Shown here one piece after another: positions 17,501 to 30,700 of a stretch of DNA of 64,000 nt. Made by a program: the position numbers and the translations under genes. Source of the DNA: Cristatella mucedo (Eukaryota > Bryozoa > Phylactolaemata > Cristatellidae). The notes beneath the pieces are model-generated. The model did no database searches. It worked only from the letters and a program-made list of their open reading frames with translations, and was not told the origin of the DNA. Each line of letters starts with the position of its first letter. Within the stretch, counting starts at the first letter, position 1. The stretch is from NCBI GenBank assembly GCA_009760855.2, contig WPIO01000062.1:302501-366500 (forward strand), written 5' to 3'.

Positions 17501-18533
17501 AACTCATGCAACCTAAAACCAAGAGGTCACATGACATGGTCAGCCATGATAAACTACAGAGTCAATGTAATGATGAATGTAGACTTGAATAATGCCATAA
17601 GAACCGATGGGTAGGCTGTTGGCTAAATAGTGGTTACGGGTCTTTTAATGAGGAAGCCACATGCCACAGCTTGTTCAAATGCATCAGAAAAACGCCGATA
17701 CAAATTGCCACAGCATACAAGAATGCATAAATGAACTGAAGAACAAACAATAGTCAATAAAGGGTTATCGACTAAGGCCAAGGCACCATCTGTCTTCGAT
17801 GAAGGCTGTTGACTTAAACTGGTCATCAAGGCAGATAATGTGAAACAAGTAAGTTCTGAGCCCACTTGTCACTTCATGCAAACAGGTGGTTGTTCACAGA
17901 GCTAGTGACTATGAATTCAACCCAGTAGCAAAGCCGGAGCCTATTTGGCCCTCAGCTGCAAGTGCTGCCGATCTACCAGCCTTGCCTACCTGTAGTTCAG
18001 TGCCATCTGCACGTAGGCGTGCCGATTCTCTGGCGTTATCCTGGCATGCTGCTGCATGCTGCCTTCAGGTGCTGGCATGCTGCTGTAGCTGCTTCCTGGC
18101 ATAGGCAGGAACACTTCCTGTCCGGCAGCACTTGGAGTGCTGAACGGCAGGTCAGCAGAGAGCAGGTCGTCGGCACTCATGTCTCGGATGCACACCAGAC
18201 CGGGAAGGAAATCCTTATCCACCTCACTCAGATCAGCCGGATCGAGCCTGCAGCCGCTCACCAGCTGCTTCCAGACAGGCTCGGCCAGGCTGAGGCTCAA
18301 AGGGCTGCTTGTCCTTATGGCCACTCCCATTAGCAAACCGAGGAACTTGAACATGTTGCGATGCAGTGGGCTTCGGAGAGTGGGATTTAGTAGGAAGCAG
18401 TCACGGTTGGCACCGGACTCGCCGCGCCCATTCGGCGTCTGTACGAGCACAGGCGTGCAACCGTTCTGTAGCTCGTCACACATCTCGGCGATTGAATCGC
18501 TGTAGCCTCCACCACAATCGTCCACGCTCTCCC
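14518..18533 (-). CDS. HERC2: HERC2 HECT domain (four exons)
   Basis: Exons 17990-18533, 17407-17512, 15241-15453 and 14518-14799 encode a complete HECT domain. The N-lobe is seen as [20 protein letters not shown], then [38 protein letters not shown] and [12 protein letters not shown]. The C-lobe is seen as [40 protein letters not shown] and [16 protein letters not shown]. The catalytic cysteine of YTCFFLL is encoded at 14746-14748 (TGC). It receives ubiquitin from the E2 and transfers it to substrate. The C-terminal tail after [12 protein letters not shown] is acidic then Gly/Ser-rich, longer than a minimal HECT tail but similar in character to human HERC2. Stop TGA is at 14518-14520. Confidence 0.97.
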
Positions 18534-19018
18534 CTAAAGTAAAGTGAAGATTAGCCGATCCAACAGCCTTATTAACGTATGTTGTGGCAGAAGAGCCTTA
18601 GCGGTTATCACCCTGCTTGCAGTGGGCAATACAGGATTGCTTGCTGTAGGACTCGAACCCATGATCCGGATTGGGAAGAAAAAGCCCCCAGGCAGGGACC
18701 CACATTAAGCTCACGATTTTTGGTCTCACCAAAACCATGCCAGCTCTAGAGGGGGTCACACTTTGCAACGGTGCTTCTAGACAAACACCTTCACAGATGT
18801 ACATGGTTATGCTCATCGAGCAGCCTTCGAACAGCTGCAGTATTGGTAAATGCCGAAAGAGGATCACGTGACTAAAAGTGCATGGTCATCTTGTTGCCAA
18901 AATCACATCCTAAGAAAGCCACGAGGTTCAAACATGACGGGCATGAGAGCAGGGAAGCAAAGTTTGCCAGTTTAGGCCATTATAGTCGATTATATAATTA
19001 TAATATATATATATATAT

Positions 19019-19056
<38 letters not shown>

Positions 19057-22000
19057 CACATAATTTGAGGAAATAAGTTATAAGTCTGCTCAGGAGAAAC
19101 CTGACATTTATTTATCCACAGCTAGCAATAAATGTGATGCCCAAAAAGACCTGCGATGGATGCTAGGTTAACACCGAGATCTTAACTCGGTACTACCCCT
19201 AAAGTCAAGCTACTAAGATGCACATCCTTGTGCTCTCTACAGCCACATGTCCCTGGCAAGGGTTTTCTAACTGAACATTTTTCATTATTGTATGCCTTTG
19301 ATGCCACATACTTTGAAGGACATGCACAGACAGACACAACCGAACAAATACTGCTACACAAACATAAGTGCTTCTATTACACATAATATGTGCATAGCAT
19401 GCACAAACATCGATTCAGGCAGGCATGCCATCCGATTTCCTGAGGGTGAACCTGATAACATTGGATCGCGACATTGAATTTGAGATCGTATACATTCTTG
19501 CAGAAAGGGTTAGCTAAGGATGTACACTCAATTTGCCAAGCTTTAAAAAACCTGGCAATATTTTACATCTGCAATATCTATAGAAGCTGCCACTGACAAC
19601 AGAAACCCAAGGCCTAAGAAAGCAGCTGCGGTTGCAAATATCCATGTTCGCACAAACCTTCAAAAATAGCTACTCACCGACAAACTTGACTTTCCAAACA
19701 CGATGAGGTAGCATTAAACTGTCTGCAGTCAGGCAAGGCAATTTGGATACCATCTGACCAAATACAGACTTGCAGCCGTCTGGGCCAGCTAGGCAACCTC
19801 GAAGGCTTGCCTTCTGTTGCATTCGCTTAACCTGCAAAAAACCAAAGCAGCAGGCTATCAAAACAACAGAAGTAATGAGATCTTCTTGTGCGCTGGGACT
19901 ATTATTCACTTCCAACACAACACGTGCAGACAAAAAGCGGCACATGAACAGTTTTACCATACTTAGCCTGATGCTGTTGCATAGATTTTCTTCACAGCTG
20001 AAAATATTCAGCACACTGCAATGCAAGACCAAGTGAAGGAAAGTTGTAGAGTGATGCCAAGTCCCATTTTCCTAGAAGCTATTATTATGATCGTGAAGTT
20101 CCACGAGCAGACAGATTGCTTTCCTGAAATACGATAGTAAAGTCCCACGAACAGACATTACTTTACTGAAATTTGGCGTACAGCTCTAACGATGGTGCTC
20201 GAATTCGATCAGATATTTCAGATTGCAGTCATGTGACTACAAGTAGTCAGGATCAGAATATCCAAACCTACAATACCGAGCAGTAATGCACCATGCAACA
20301 AAACAATGTTGACTAAGGCCTATTTCAGATATGCAGTTTTTTTAAAACATTTGACTAATATAAATTAAAAAGATGTGCTGTTCCCTTGATGGTGTAATTC
20401 TAGCACAATGAGATTACAGGTACTGCATCTCAGAGAAAGTTTATGGGATAGAAAAATTCCCAAGGCAGCCGTCAGCCAAAAAATGTGCAACACGGAGCCT
20501 ATATTTGCTGAGCATTTCATTTGTGGGTGAGGCTACATTTACCACTTTCTTTTTACCTTGATATTTTTACAACTCCCAGTGTCAGGCAATACCGGTATGT
20601 TTCCAGGAGCATATATACCACAGATTTCTCAAAAAGTTTGTCATCAGATTCCTAACTGGCTACGGCACCAGCTACAAAAGCATAGCATCAGCATTACGGG
20701 TATATCTACAGTAAAGTGACCACACTATCAAACTCGACCACAAAAATCATGTACTCAATCATGTATGGGTGTCGTATCGGGATCAAATATAAAGAAAATC
20801 AGTGACCGATTTAATTATTAATAGACCTCAAAAAAGCCTTCCAACAGTTTCAATTCAACACGTGTCTGCACACTATAAGTAGCCTGTAAATTAGCAAGAA
20901 CACAGAGCTTCTTCAACTAATGAGAATGAAGAGAAACTCAAGATTCCCCGTGAAGTAGATTCCCTTAACGTGTTTTCCAATAGTGTGAGCCAGCATAAGC
21001 ATTTTAATAAGTCCTGTCTATCTTACATGACAGACTTTGGAGCCCAGGTAGAACAGCTGAGTCTGTTCCTCGTGTCAGCATCCGTTCCTAAACCAGTTTA
21101 TTTTGAGACATGCTCCAGAACGACAGGACGGCTGACAAAGGAAAAAGGATGCTATACCTGGAACAGTTCCATGTATAACATATGTGTGATCAAGTCAACT
21201 TCAGTGCAACACCCCACATAGCTTCAATGACATTGATTTCAAAACGGCCACAACAGAGGGCTACCTTGGTCATCCACCAAAGGGGGCAATTGCTGAACTG
21301 GATATCTCTAATGCCCTCGATGCAATAAATTAATAACTACCAGCATTTGCTTTGCTCAAAGAGAACCTCTAATATTTTCTTCCCACAGGCCGGAAAGGAA
21401 AGATACGAACTACTAATGACATGCATAACCACTGCATTCATAAGGACGATTCATAAGGACAAAGCAGGCAGATTTTTAGTTTTGATTTAAATGTTATCAT
21501 GTCATGGATATCGTGACGTCAGGCGATTGAGAGTTGCCAGGTTGATTTGGGAACACGGGAACTGAAGGTATGGTCTCTAAACAGCTAAAAATAAATACTC
21601 AGAAAAACATGCAGTCAAGGCTAATGAAATAAGTATTTAAAATAGGTAAGGTGGAACAAGAGGATCTAAAATTGAGTGACAAGACCACGAAGTCGAGGTC
21701 CTGCTTAATGGTGAGCCAGAGATAGATCAGAGAGAAGTAAGTCATGTAAATTAGAGAGAAGTGGCGCAATTTGGTAGTTGCCATTCATCCCAGATCAGCA
21801 GGGTTTAACACTTGAGTTTTCACCATCTGTCAGTGTATTAAGTGCATACGAAGGAAGTCCTGCAACAAGACCCTAGTTACCCAAGTCTAGACAGATTATC
21901 AACAATTCACAGACTAGCTTGGCTGTGGTATTCTTACCTAAGCATACCTCAATTTTAGCAGTGCTACATAAGTAGAAGTATGATCTTGGGCTTAGCATAG

Positions 22001-25000
22001 TCTTGTGCAAAATGATCCCAAATTTCTAGTTTAATATCTACTCCGGATGAACTATAGATTTCTACTGGTATTCCTGTGTATTTCAATAATCTAGCGAAAC
22101 CCACAGGATCTGCCAATGTTTGGGGAGTTCCTGTGGATTGACATATCCTCGGGCGGACATGTCTTAAAAGCTTAAAATTGTAAGAATTTAAAATTTATAT
22201 AGCTATTGATGTACTGCTGATCTCATTGACCTATCAAAGTAACATAAGAATAGGAAATAAAAAAATTCTCGATAGCCTTAACCTGAAATGGGCACCATAT
22301 AGTGAAAGACCGACTTCATAGCAGCAGAACAGTAGGGGTGCACAATTCAGCAGAAGCTGTGTAGTGGCTAAAGCAACAGTGCTTTCACATTGCCTCAGCC
22401 AGAGCTAACTAAATACCAACTGTGCCGATCAGGCAGACAAGCATTGCAGAAAATAATCACAAACGTTTGGCTGACAATCTATGATCCGACTAATGTAACA
22501 CTACATACTAGGTAATTTTAGGCAACCAGAGCACTACCCAAGTCCAAGTAGTGAAATAAGAACTGCAAAGGCTCAAATGAGGCTCAGTTGGATCAACCAG
22601 TCCCCCTTTTTTTTAACCCTACCTTGTCGGGATCAACACAGCACATGGAAAACTAACTACAAGCATTTCTTTGCCAAAGGTATCAGGCTACAGATCAAGG
22701 AGCTCGTAATGAAATGTAACACATCTGCAACTCCACAAAGCCACAAAAACTATGTGGGTGTTAGGTAGGAGAGTTTTCTATGCCATACTCAAAGCCTAAG
22801 CAGCTTCCGATATGAATTCAGTAGCAAATAAACTTCATCTCACACAACAGAGAGAAAGTGACAAGCATAGCTGAGTCAGGAGAGCAATTGAAGTAGTGAT
22901 TAGCGTGAAAGTAGCAACTCAGGACTGCTAGAAAGGATGTGGCATAGTCGGCAGCAGAAGAAATGTCGTTGTGCAATAATTGTGGAGGGGGTTCCAAAGT
23001 CTGGGACCTTCAGAGCAAAAGCTCTGTCGTTAACAGTCTTTACGCAAAGATAAAGAGAGATTGCAAAAAGAAGGGCAAAATGACCTTTGTAGGTGAGCCC
23101 GTGCTTACCTGTATACGATTCAGTTCGACCACTGGCCCATGTTGCACATCGCGTACCATGGTAGATTGCAGCACTTTTCTGAATACCGATTCCTAAAAAA
23201 GAAGTACTTAATGCTTAACTAGAAAATACAGAATTCCAAAAAGCAATAAATGATCTTATGATGTCACAATGGGTGCACTGAAATATACAACAGATTACAC
23301 ACAATCTAAACGATCCATTAAATCCAAATACAACGCACGATGAAACAAAGCCACAGCTGAACATGGTTGCAAGCAATCAAAGTGAGTGGCTATGGAGAGC
23401 GGGGAAAGATGGATTGCTAAATGAGTCCACGACTTACCTTAGCCGACAATGGCAGCCGGCCCCGGAGAACTTCGGCAGTAGAAATGAGGTCAAACATGGG
23501 AACGAGAGAGGAAAACAGCTCAGACAGGTGTAGGAGGACAAACAGTCGGTCACGCAAGAGATACACGGGTATGCCCTGCAGGTGGTTGAACTCCATTGGT
23601 ACACTGTGCGGTAGCTGCCAACAAGGGCTGCTACTAGATGACTTGCTTGTTGACCAAGCTAAGCTGTGGGCAGAACCACATGTCACTTTGTTGATTCGTT
23701 TGCCTAAGAAAAAGGACACAAAATGAAAATTAAAGTATGCAATCTTAATGAGATCAAACTCAAAAAAACTCGAACGTGTTTCCGAGCAGTGATCAAAGCA
23801 GAAGTGTTGCTGTTTTTACGTCTTCTTTACTGACAGGAGTGCTACATACATCAGAGAAGGCTGCAACGCATCAAGGCACGTTCTACTGTCTGTCTACTAA
23901 CCTTGCAATGCCGTGATTAAATGAGGTCGCTGACCAGCATTGGTTGTTCCATCCCCAAGCTGTCCCTCATCATTGTCGCCCCACGTGTAAACTTCTCCAT
24001 CCTCAGCAACAGCAACACAGTGCAGTGATCCGCATGCTATTTCAACAACTTTCTTCGACTGCAGAGCTGCCACTCTTCGAGGGCGGCGGACATGATCATC
24101 GGAGCCATGACCAAGTCTATGGTAATCACCTTTACCCCTAGGACGAGACATTAAACACAGAATTAAGGCTCAGAAAAAAAAATCAAAATGCATACTAAAT
24201 CGCACAGTGAAAGTAGAGAATACGCAGAGCTCACAATAATAAGCACCTACCACGTATAGACAGCACCACCAAGAGTAAGTGCAACTGAGAATTGTGAGCC
24301 GCACTCTACTTTGTGCACATCGGCTCCATAGAGAGTTTCAATTTTTAAAGGCACTTTGCAGCCATCCGAGCCACCACGGCCGAGTTTACCATAGTCGCCG
24401 TCGCCCCATGACCACACATTATTGTCACTGGTGATGCATAACGTCTGGGCATCCCCACTGCCGCATGCCACATCTGTCACTCTATAGCCAACAAGTGCCT
24501 CCACCTATTATGAAAATGATAGACATTACTTTAAGCATTTACATTGTGGCTGGTTTTGCACACTTGGTAACATCTTGGTAGAGTGGGTTGAAATAGCCAA
24601 CATAACTTGGGGAAAAGAATGGTAAGAGATGAAAAAAGAAAATCATCGTGTCGGTAAACGATGAAAAAAGAAAATCATCGTGTCAGTAAACGTCAAAGAT
24701 GTAGCAAGTTGATCAATAGTGCGGGCAGGGATGAATTGCCTCCTGGTATTGATTGCTGCATCACCTCCTGGTAGCACAAGAACTATGGACAACCCGGTCA
24801 TTGTATGATGCCAAATGACGAGCAGATTCCTAAATCGAGTCCCATCACTTGGAAGATTCGAAACAATACAGATCCAGAAACTGAGATGTTCCACACGTTG
24901 TCAATGTACAGCAGCAGAGAGATGAGGTAAGGATTATACAAGTGTAAGTTCAAGCACAAACTTCTGTATATATAGAGAAAGTGATGGATGCAAACAATTA

Positions 25001-27713
25001 AGAGTGAAAATAGTAGCAAAAGAGAGGTGAGAGAAAGGGATGGGAGGAGGGTTGGAAGGAGGGCAAGAGTGGAGAAATGAGGGAGAGATGAAAGGAGGGA
25101 GATACAGATGGTACACAGTGCTCAAAGAAAGCTAAAACGTTAAGAGCGTACTTGCATTTAGCTGCCACATAACGGCTACAAGCAAAGGCTGCAGCACTAG
25201 GACTAACATGTTATGGCATCGTCACATGCGCAGTAGCACATGCAGACATGCATGCAGCTGTCCTACCAATTTTGGCTTAAACTGGTCTTCACTATCACCG
25301 TGACCAAGTCGACCGTAGCGGCCTTTGCCCCAGGTGTAGAGCTCGCCACTAGAGGTGTAGCACGCACAGTGAGCTCCACCGGCAGCAATGCCGATCACTT
25401 CTTTGCCTCTCAGCACTTCAATTGCTCGAGGTTTGTCTGTCGGCCTGCATTAGAAATGCAGCCAGTAATCAGTCATCAGCATCAAGGAGCCGACGAGGGT
25501 TAGTCAACACCAAGGTGCTTGCAATGTCATGGGCTGAAGGGCAGGGCTATTGCTGGCATAGACTTCTAAGGCATATCAAAAGCATAAACCTTATGGTGGA
25601 ACTATCAAGCGCACAGCTTATAAACCTACATCCTGAATGGATGGACTATGCATAAAAGCAAGGATGGAGTAGAACACAAGTAAATCTAGCTACGAATACT
25701 TAAGGAAATATACAAGCTTAAAAAGCACATTAAAATTATGTAATCCTTGAACTTTAAATTTCTGACTGTATTGCAGCTTTGAAATGTCAAATAATTTTTT
25801 TATTTCCTTTTTAGTATGTGAAATCTAACAAGCTAAGTGTCCTGCATTTGCTAGCGGTTTGGCATATTTCTATAGCATATGGTATTGAATCAGTCAATTT
25901 TGCAATGCACTGCTGCTTAGCTCCACAGCTCACCATGAGTAAGCAGTCAGGCACAAACAGACCACAACAGTGCAGCAGCAGGCATGTGAGTGAGCGTAGG
26001 GGTAGATCTGCTCAAGGCTCTTCAAAGCTGGAGGCTTACGTGCGATCTGGCTTGCCATGACCAAGCTTGCCGTCGTCAGCTTCACCCCACGAGTACACCT
26101 CACCATCGGCAGACAGAGCAAGACAGTGCTTGCCGCCCGAGTTCACAGCCACCTTCTTGATGAACACGTTCAGCAGTGACTCAATGACTGTTGGAATGGA
26201 CAAAGAGTCGGTGCCACCGACACCTAGGCGGCCACCAGCACCATAGCCGGTGGCATAGACCTAAGGCATACGAAAGAAGCAGCCATACTCTAGTTAGCAC
26301 AAAAGAACTTAAAATTCACAGAATAACACTCACCTAATAGCATCCACGACATAAACTATTACCTAAAAGAAATGCAAAAGAATAAGGCCTAGTTAATAAA
26401 AAAAAATCAGTGCTGGAGGGGCATGGTTTTACCAAATGCTAGTCGCTTTTCTCGTGGTGCAGAATTGTCTAACTTCAAATTTCAAAGTTCTGACGAGAGT
26501 CGAAGTCAGAATCTGAGACAAATTAGACCCACTTGAAGCTAATATGATTGCTTTGTCCGTTTGCACACGTGACATTCAATGTTTAGGGACCTAAAGGCTT
26601 GCTGCATAAGCCCAATGTCTCGTCAACATGTCCTTCTATGACCGCCCTCTTGTCGGCACATTCTTCGGCCACCATTTTGTTGCTAAATGCCATTGAACTC
26701 GTGCCATCCAGCAATGTAGATTCACGGCCGTTAGTGACCACACTCATCTGTACACATGCATATTATAGATTCGCTATTGCTGCTCAAAAGCATTTCTGGA
26801 AGCCACTGCCTCTACTAAAATTTGTGAATTGTGTTCTTTCACCGGAAGCCCATGCTAAGTAAGAGAGGGGAAGACCAGTTTGGCCCACGGTAACTGCCCA
26901 CTTTTAACGACAAGGTCCTGAGTTCAAGCCCTACCGCATGAATAAAGTGCATGTATGGAGATTAGGTTCTCTTAGGACAGTATACAGATGAAATAAATAA
27001 ATAAATATATATGTTAAGGACGAATCTCGATTATTTTTTATTGTCTCAAGCCATGCAGATTCCTATCTTGCTCAAACAATGCAGTTCATTACTCCTTCAT
27101 ACTGTAACTTCATAGTCAGTAAGCCCTCTTCAATCTCGACGGCCACTCCTAAAATGTAACGATGGAATGCACGTGCCATATGGCGATATGATTATTGACG
27201 ATGCTCACGATTTGGTTGCTGTGACCGAGACCTGGCGGAAAGCTGCTGACATAACAACCACAACCGTCAACGCCACTACAGGTTTCTCTTTATTTTATAC
27301 CCCGAGGTTTATTAAAAATGGTGATGGAGTGGCAATTATCGCCCGTTTATCGCTGATTAGTAAGCTGTTTGCAGACCTCTCAAAATAGTTCCTCGAATCT
27401 CAGCTGCCGATGGTAGCAGTCGTCTATTGGCCACAGGTGCCAAGACTTCAAGACTGGCTTTATTTCCGACTTTTCCAACCTAATTTTGATGCTTTCTTCA
27501 AGAAATCGCGCCTCCTTATAACAGGCGAGTTCAACATTCATTTCGATAACCCAACCGATAATGAATGTGCCGAATTTTGTTCAGTGGCTGATTCATTTTC
27601 TCTTGTAGCGAATGTGCATAGGCCCGCTCACATTAAAAGACACAATCTCGATCATATTTTTCTCCTACGATTGTACACTGTCAACTCCTACTATTACTAA
27701 TTTCTGCATATCT

Positions 27714-27747
<34 letters not shown>

Positions 27748-30700
27748 CTTTATCTCTCTGTAGTATGTCCCATATTCGGTATACAAAACTGTCTTCTAAT
27801 AAAAAAAAACTTGTGAAGAACCTTGATATTTAAGCTAATTGCAAAAAATTCTTACTGCTAATTTTGCTCAGTCTTCCACCTCATCTACCTTACTTAGTGG
27901 AGTGCTTCAACACGACACCGACCGATATTAAGGACGAGTTTGCTGCTCTGACTAAGCACTATGTATGCTCCAAGATAGGATACGGTTTACTGCAGATGTT
28001 CAACTAGCTACGAATACTTAAGGAAATACACAAGCTTAAAAAGCACATTAAAATTATGACTGGCTGTCCATCGACTGGCATATGGGGATCAATCCATTTT
28101 GGCCACGGCTACATTCTGTAAGAACCTAGTGCAATCAAAGATGCACAATAACATACTGCAATCAAAGATGCAAACCCAAAAATTCTTATATCGGCCACCA
28201 ACCACGTCCTTCTGCTCATGCGTGTTGAAGATGTCATACTTCTGAAAATAGCGAACCGATCCAACTTGATATTTGGAATGTATGACTGTTTGGGCTTACA
28301 CATCATTCCGGCCCTCTCTCGTGCATGTTAGGCCTCAGTAGATAGATTTAGTTTGATGAAAACCTTGCTCTTTGTGGCTCTAAACCGTTTGACAACATTC
28401 TACCCACTTATCTTGCAAATGTGACAGGTAGACTAATAATGGTCTGATCAACGTGAAATTTGAGGTACATGCTCCTTCGTATGTGCTTCAAATTTGTAAA
28501 TAAGAAATTAAAAAATCAATAAAAAGTTGACAATAAACCGAGTAACTCAGGCTTCTTCATCATAATTTGCAAGCTCTTACTTCATCCTATGACTTCTGTG
28601 GGTGTTTTTTCTAACAGGGGTATTCGGTACCTTGCAAATTCTACAGCTTGGCCAAAAGGGTTTCGATCGAGGTGAACTTTGGAATATATGTTAGGCTCAC
28701 ATTCGCTCGATTTTCTACATATCTTAGGTTTTGGCTTGGGTAAGCTAGGGTCGCCTTCGTTGTTCGATTTTCTACATTCTGAGCAAATGTAAAGCGCCTA
28801 GAGAGAGATTGTGTTCTCAGAAAGCGCTTTATCAAGTGCATTATTATTATTATTATTATCATCACATATCTTAAGAGTTTGGTTTGGCCAAGTATAACTT
28901 TACATGTCCTAATGTAATCCTTGAACTTTAAATTTCTGACTGTATTGCAGTTTTGACATGTCAAATAATTTTTTTATTTCCTTTTTAGTATGTAAAATCT
29001 AACAAGCTAAGTGTCCTGCATTTGCTAGCGGTTTGGCATATTTCTATAGCATATGGTATTGAATCTGTCAATTTGCAAGATAGCCATGTTTAGGTGGACA
29101 TGGGAAAAACGTGACATCGACTATTACAGGTCATCAGAAAGTTAACATGATGCAATAGTTGCATCAAAATATGGCTTGTTATACCTTTGTTGGTTGTACA
29201 AATTTGCATGCCGATTGTTCCATTAGTCTTCTCAGGTTATATCCCAGCAACGTTTAAAGCTTTTTCAGGCCATTAATTACGAGGCAAACAATAGACAATA
29301 GAACTTGGCAAACTTCTGCCCAGTTTCCCTACTGTTGTTCGAATAAAAAACACAGAAACGAATAGCGGCAGATAAGTTATACTCTCTTCTTATTAAAAAA
29401 ATTCAAACTTGGCAACTAAACTTCAGTCAGGTTTCCGTGCAATTGCCTAGGTCGCATCTCAGTGGGCGCATTCAGAGAGTATATGTCAATAGAAAACGAT
29501 TAACAAGTGAGCCTTTGACATATATGATACCCCAGCGATCCGTTTTAGGTTTACTCCTTTACACAGTTTATACTCTACCTCTTGCCGATGTAATACCGGG
29601 GCACAATCTAGGCTTTCATATCTATGCAGATGGCACTCAGAATATTTATACTTTGACTGCATACCAAAAGCTTAGGCTATAAATGTGCTATACAAAACAT
29701 TCCTTCGTACCACCCACATAATCTTTGTAGCTTTGTGGAGTTACAGACAGAGATACATTACATTACATTTAATCTTTCCCTCCTTCCATCTCATCAAACT
29801 CTCTCAGCTCCCTATCAGCATGCATTGCTGACATTTCACACTTGGACTGAATCACATTTTCTCTAATTGAATGACCGTAAAAACAATGCACTAATATTGG
29901 GCCAACCAAGCATTACAAAGAAAATTGAAAGCCACTCTCCAAATTGGCTCTACCAGCACATCTCCTGTAGCTGCTGCCCGGAATTTGGCTGTCGACTTCC
30001 AAAACGACTTTTTACTAGATGACCACATCAGCTCCACAGTCAAGTCTGCTTACTTCCACCTTCGTACAGAAGCATACCGAAGGGGGCAGGGTGCATATGT
30101 TCTCGGGCCCTGGATGAGGAGGCGCTGGATGAGGAGGCGCTGGATGAGGAGGCGCTGGATGAGGAGGCGCTGGATGAGGAGGCGCTGGATGAGGAGGCGC
30201 CGGAGGAGGGATGAGGAGGCGCGGGATGGATGAGGAGGCGCTGGATGAGGAGGCGCTGGATGAGGAGGCGCTGGATGAGGAGGCGCTGGATGAGGAGGCG
30301 CCGGATGAGGAGGCGCCGGATGAGGAGGCGGCGGAGGAGGCGCCGGATGAGGAGGCGCTGGATGAGGAGGCGCGGATGAGGATGAGGAGGCGCCGGGAGG
30401 AGGAGAGGCGCCGGATGAGGAGGCGCGGATGGATGAGGCGCCGGATGAGGAGGCGCCGCGCCGGATGAGGAGGAGGCGCCGGATGAGGAGGCGCCGGATG
30501 AGGAGGCGCCGGGAGGCGCTGGATGAGGAGGCGCGCCGGATGATGAGGGGGCGCGGATGAGGAGGCGCCGGATGAGGAGGATGAGGAGGCGCTGGATGAG
30601 GAGGCGCTGGATGAGGAGGCGCTGGATGAGGAGGCGCCGGATGAGGAGGCGCCGGATGAGGAGGCGCCGGATGAGGAGGCGCCGGATGAGGAGGCGCCGG

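Noticed and set aside
27612-27746. Candidate gene across the LINE endonuclease segment
   Set aside because: It is LINE coding relic with a CA microsatellite insertion.
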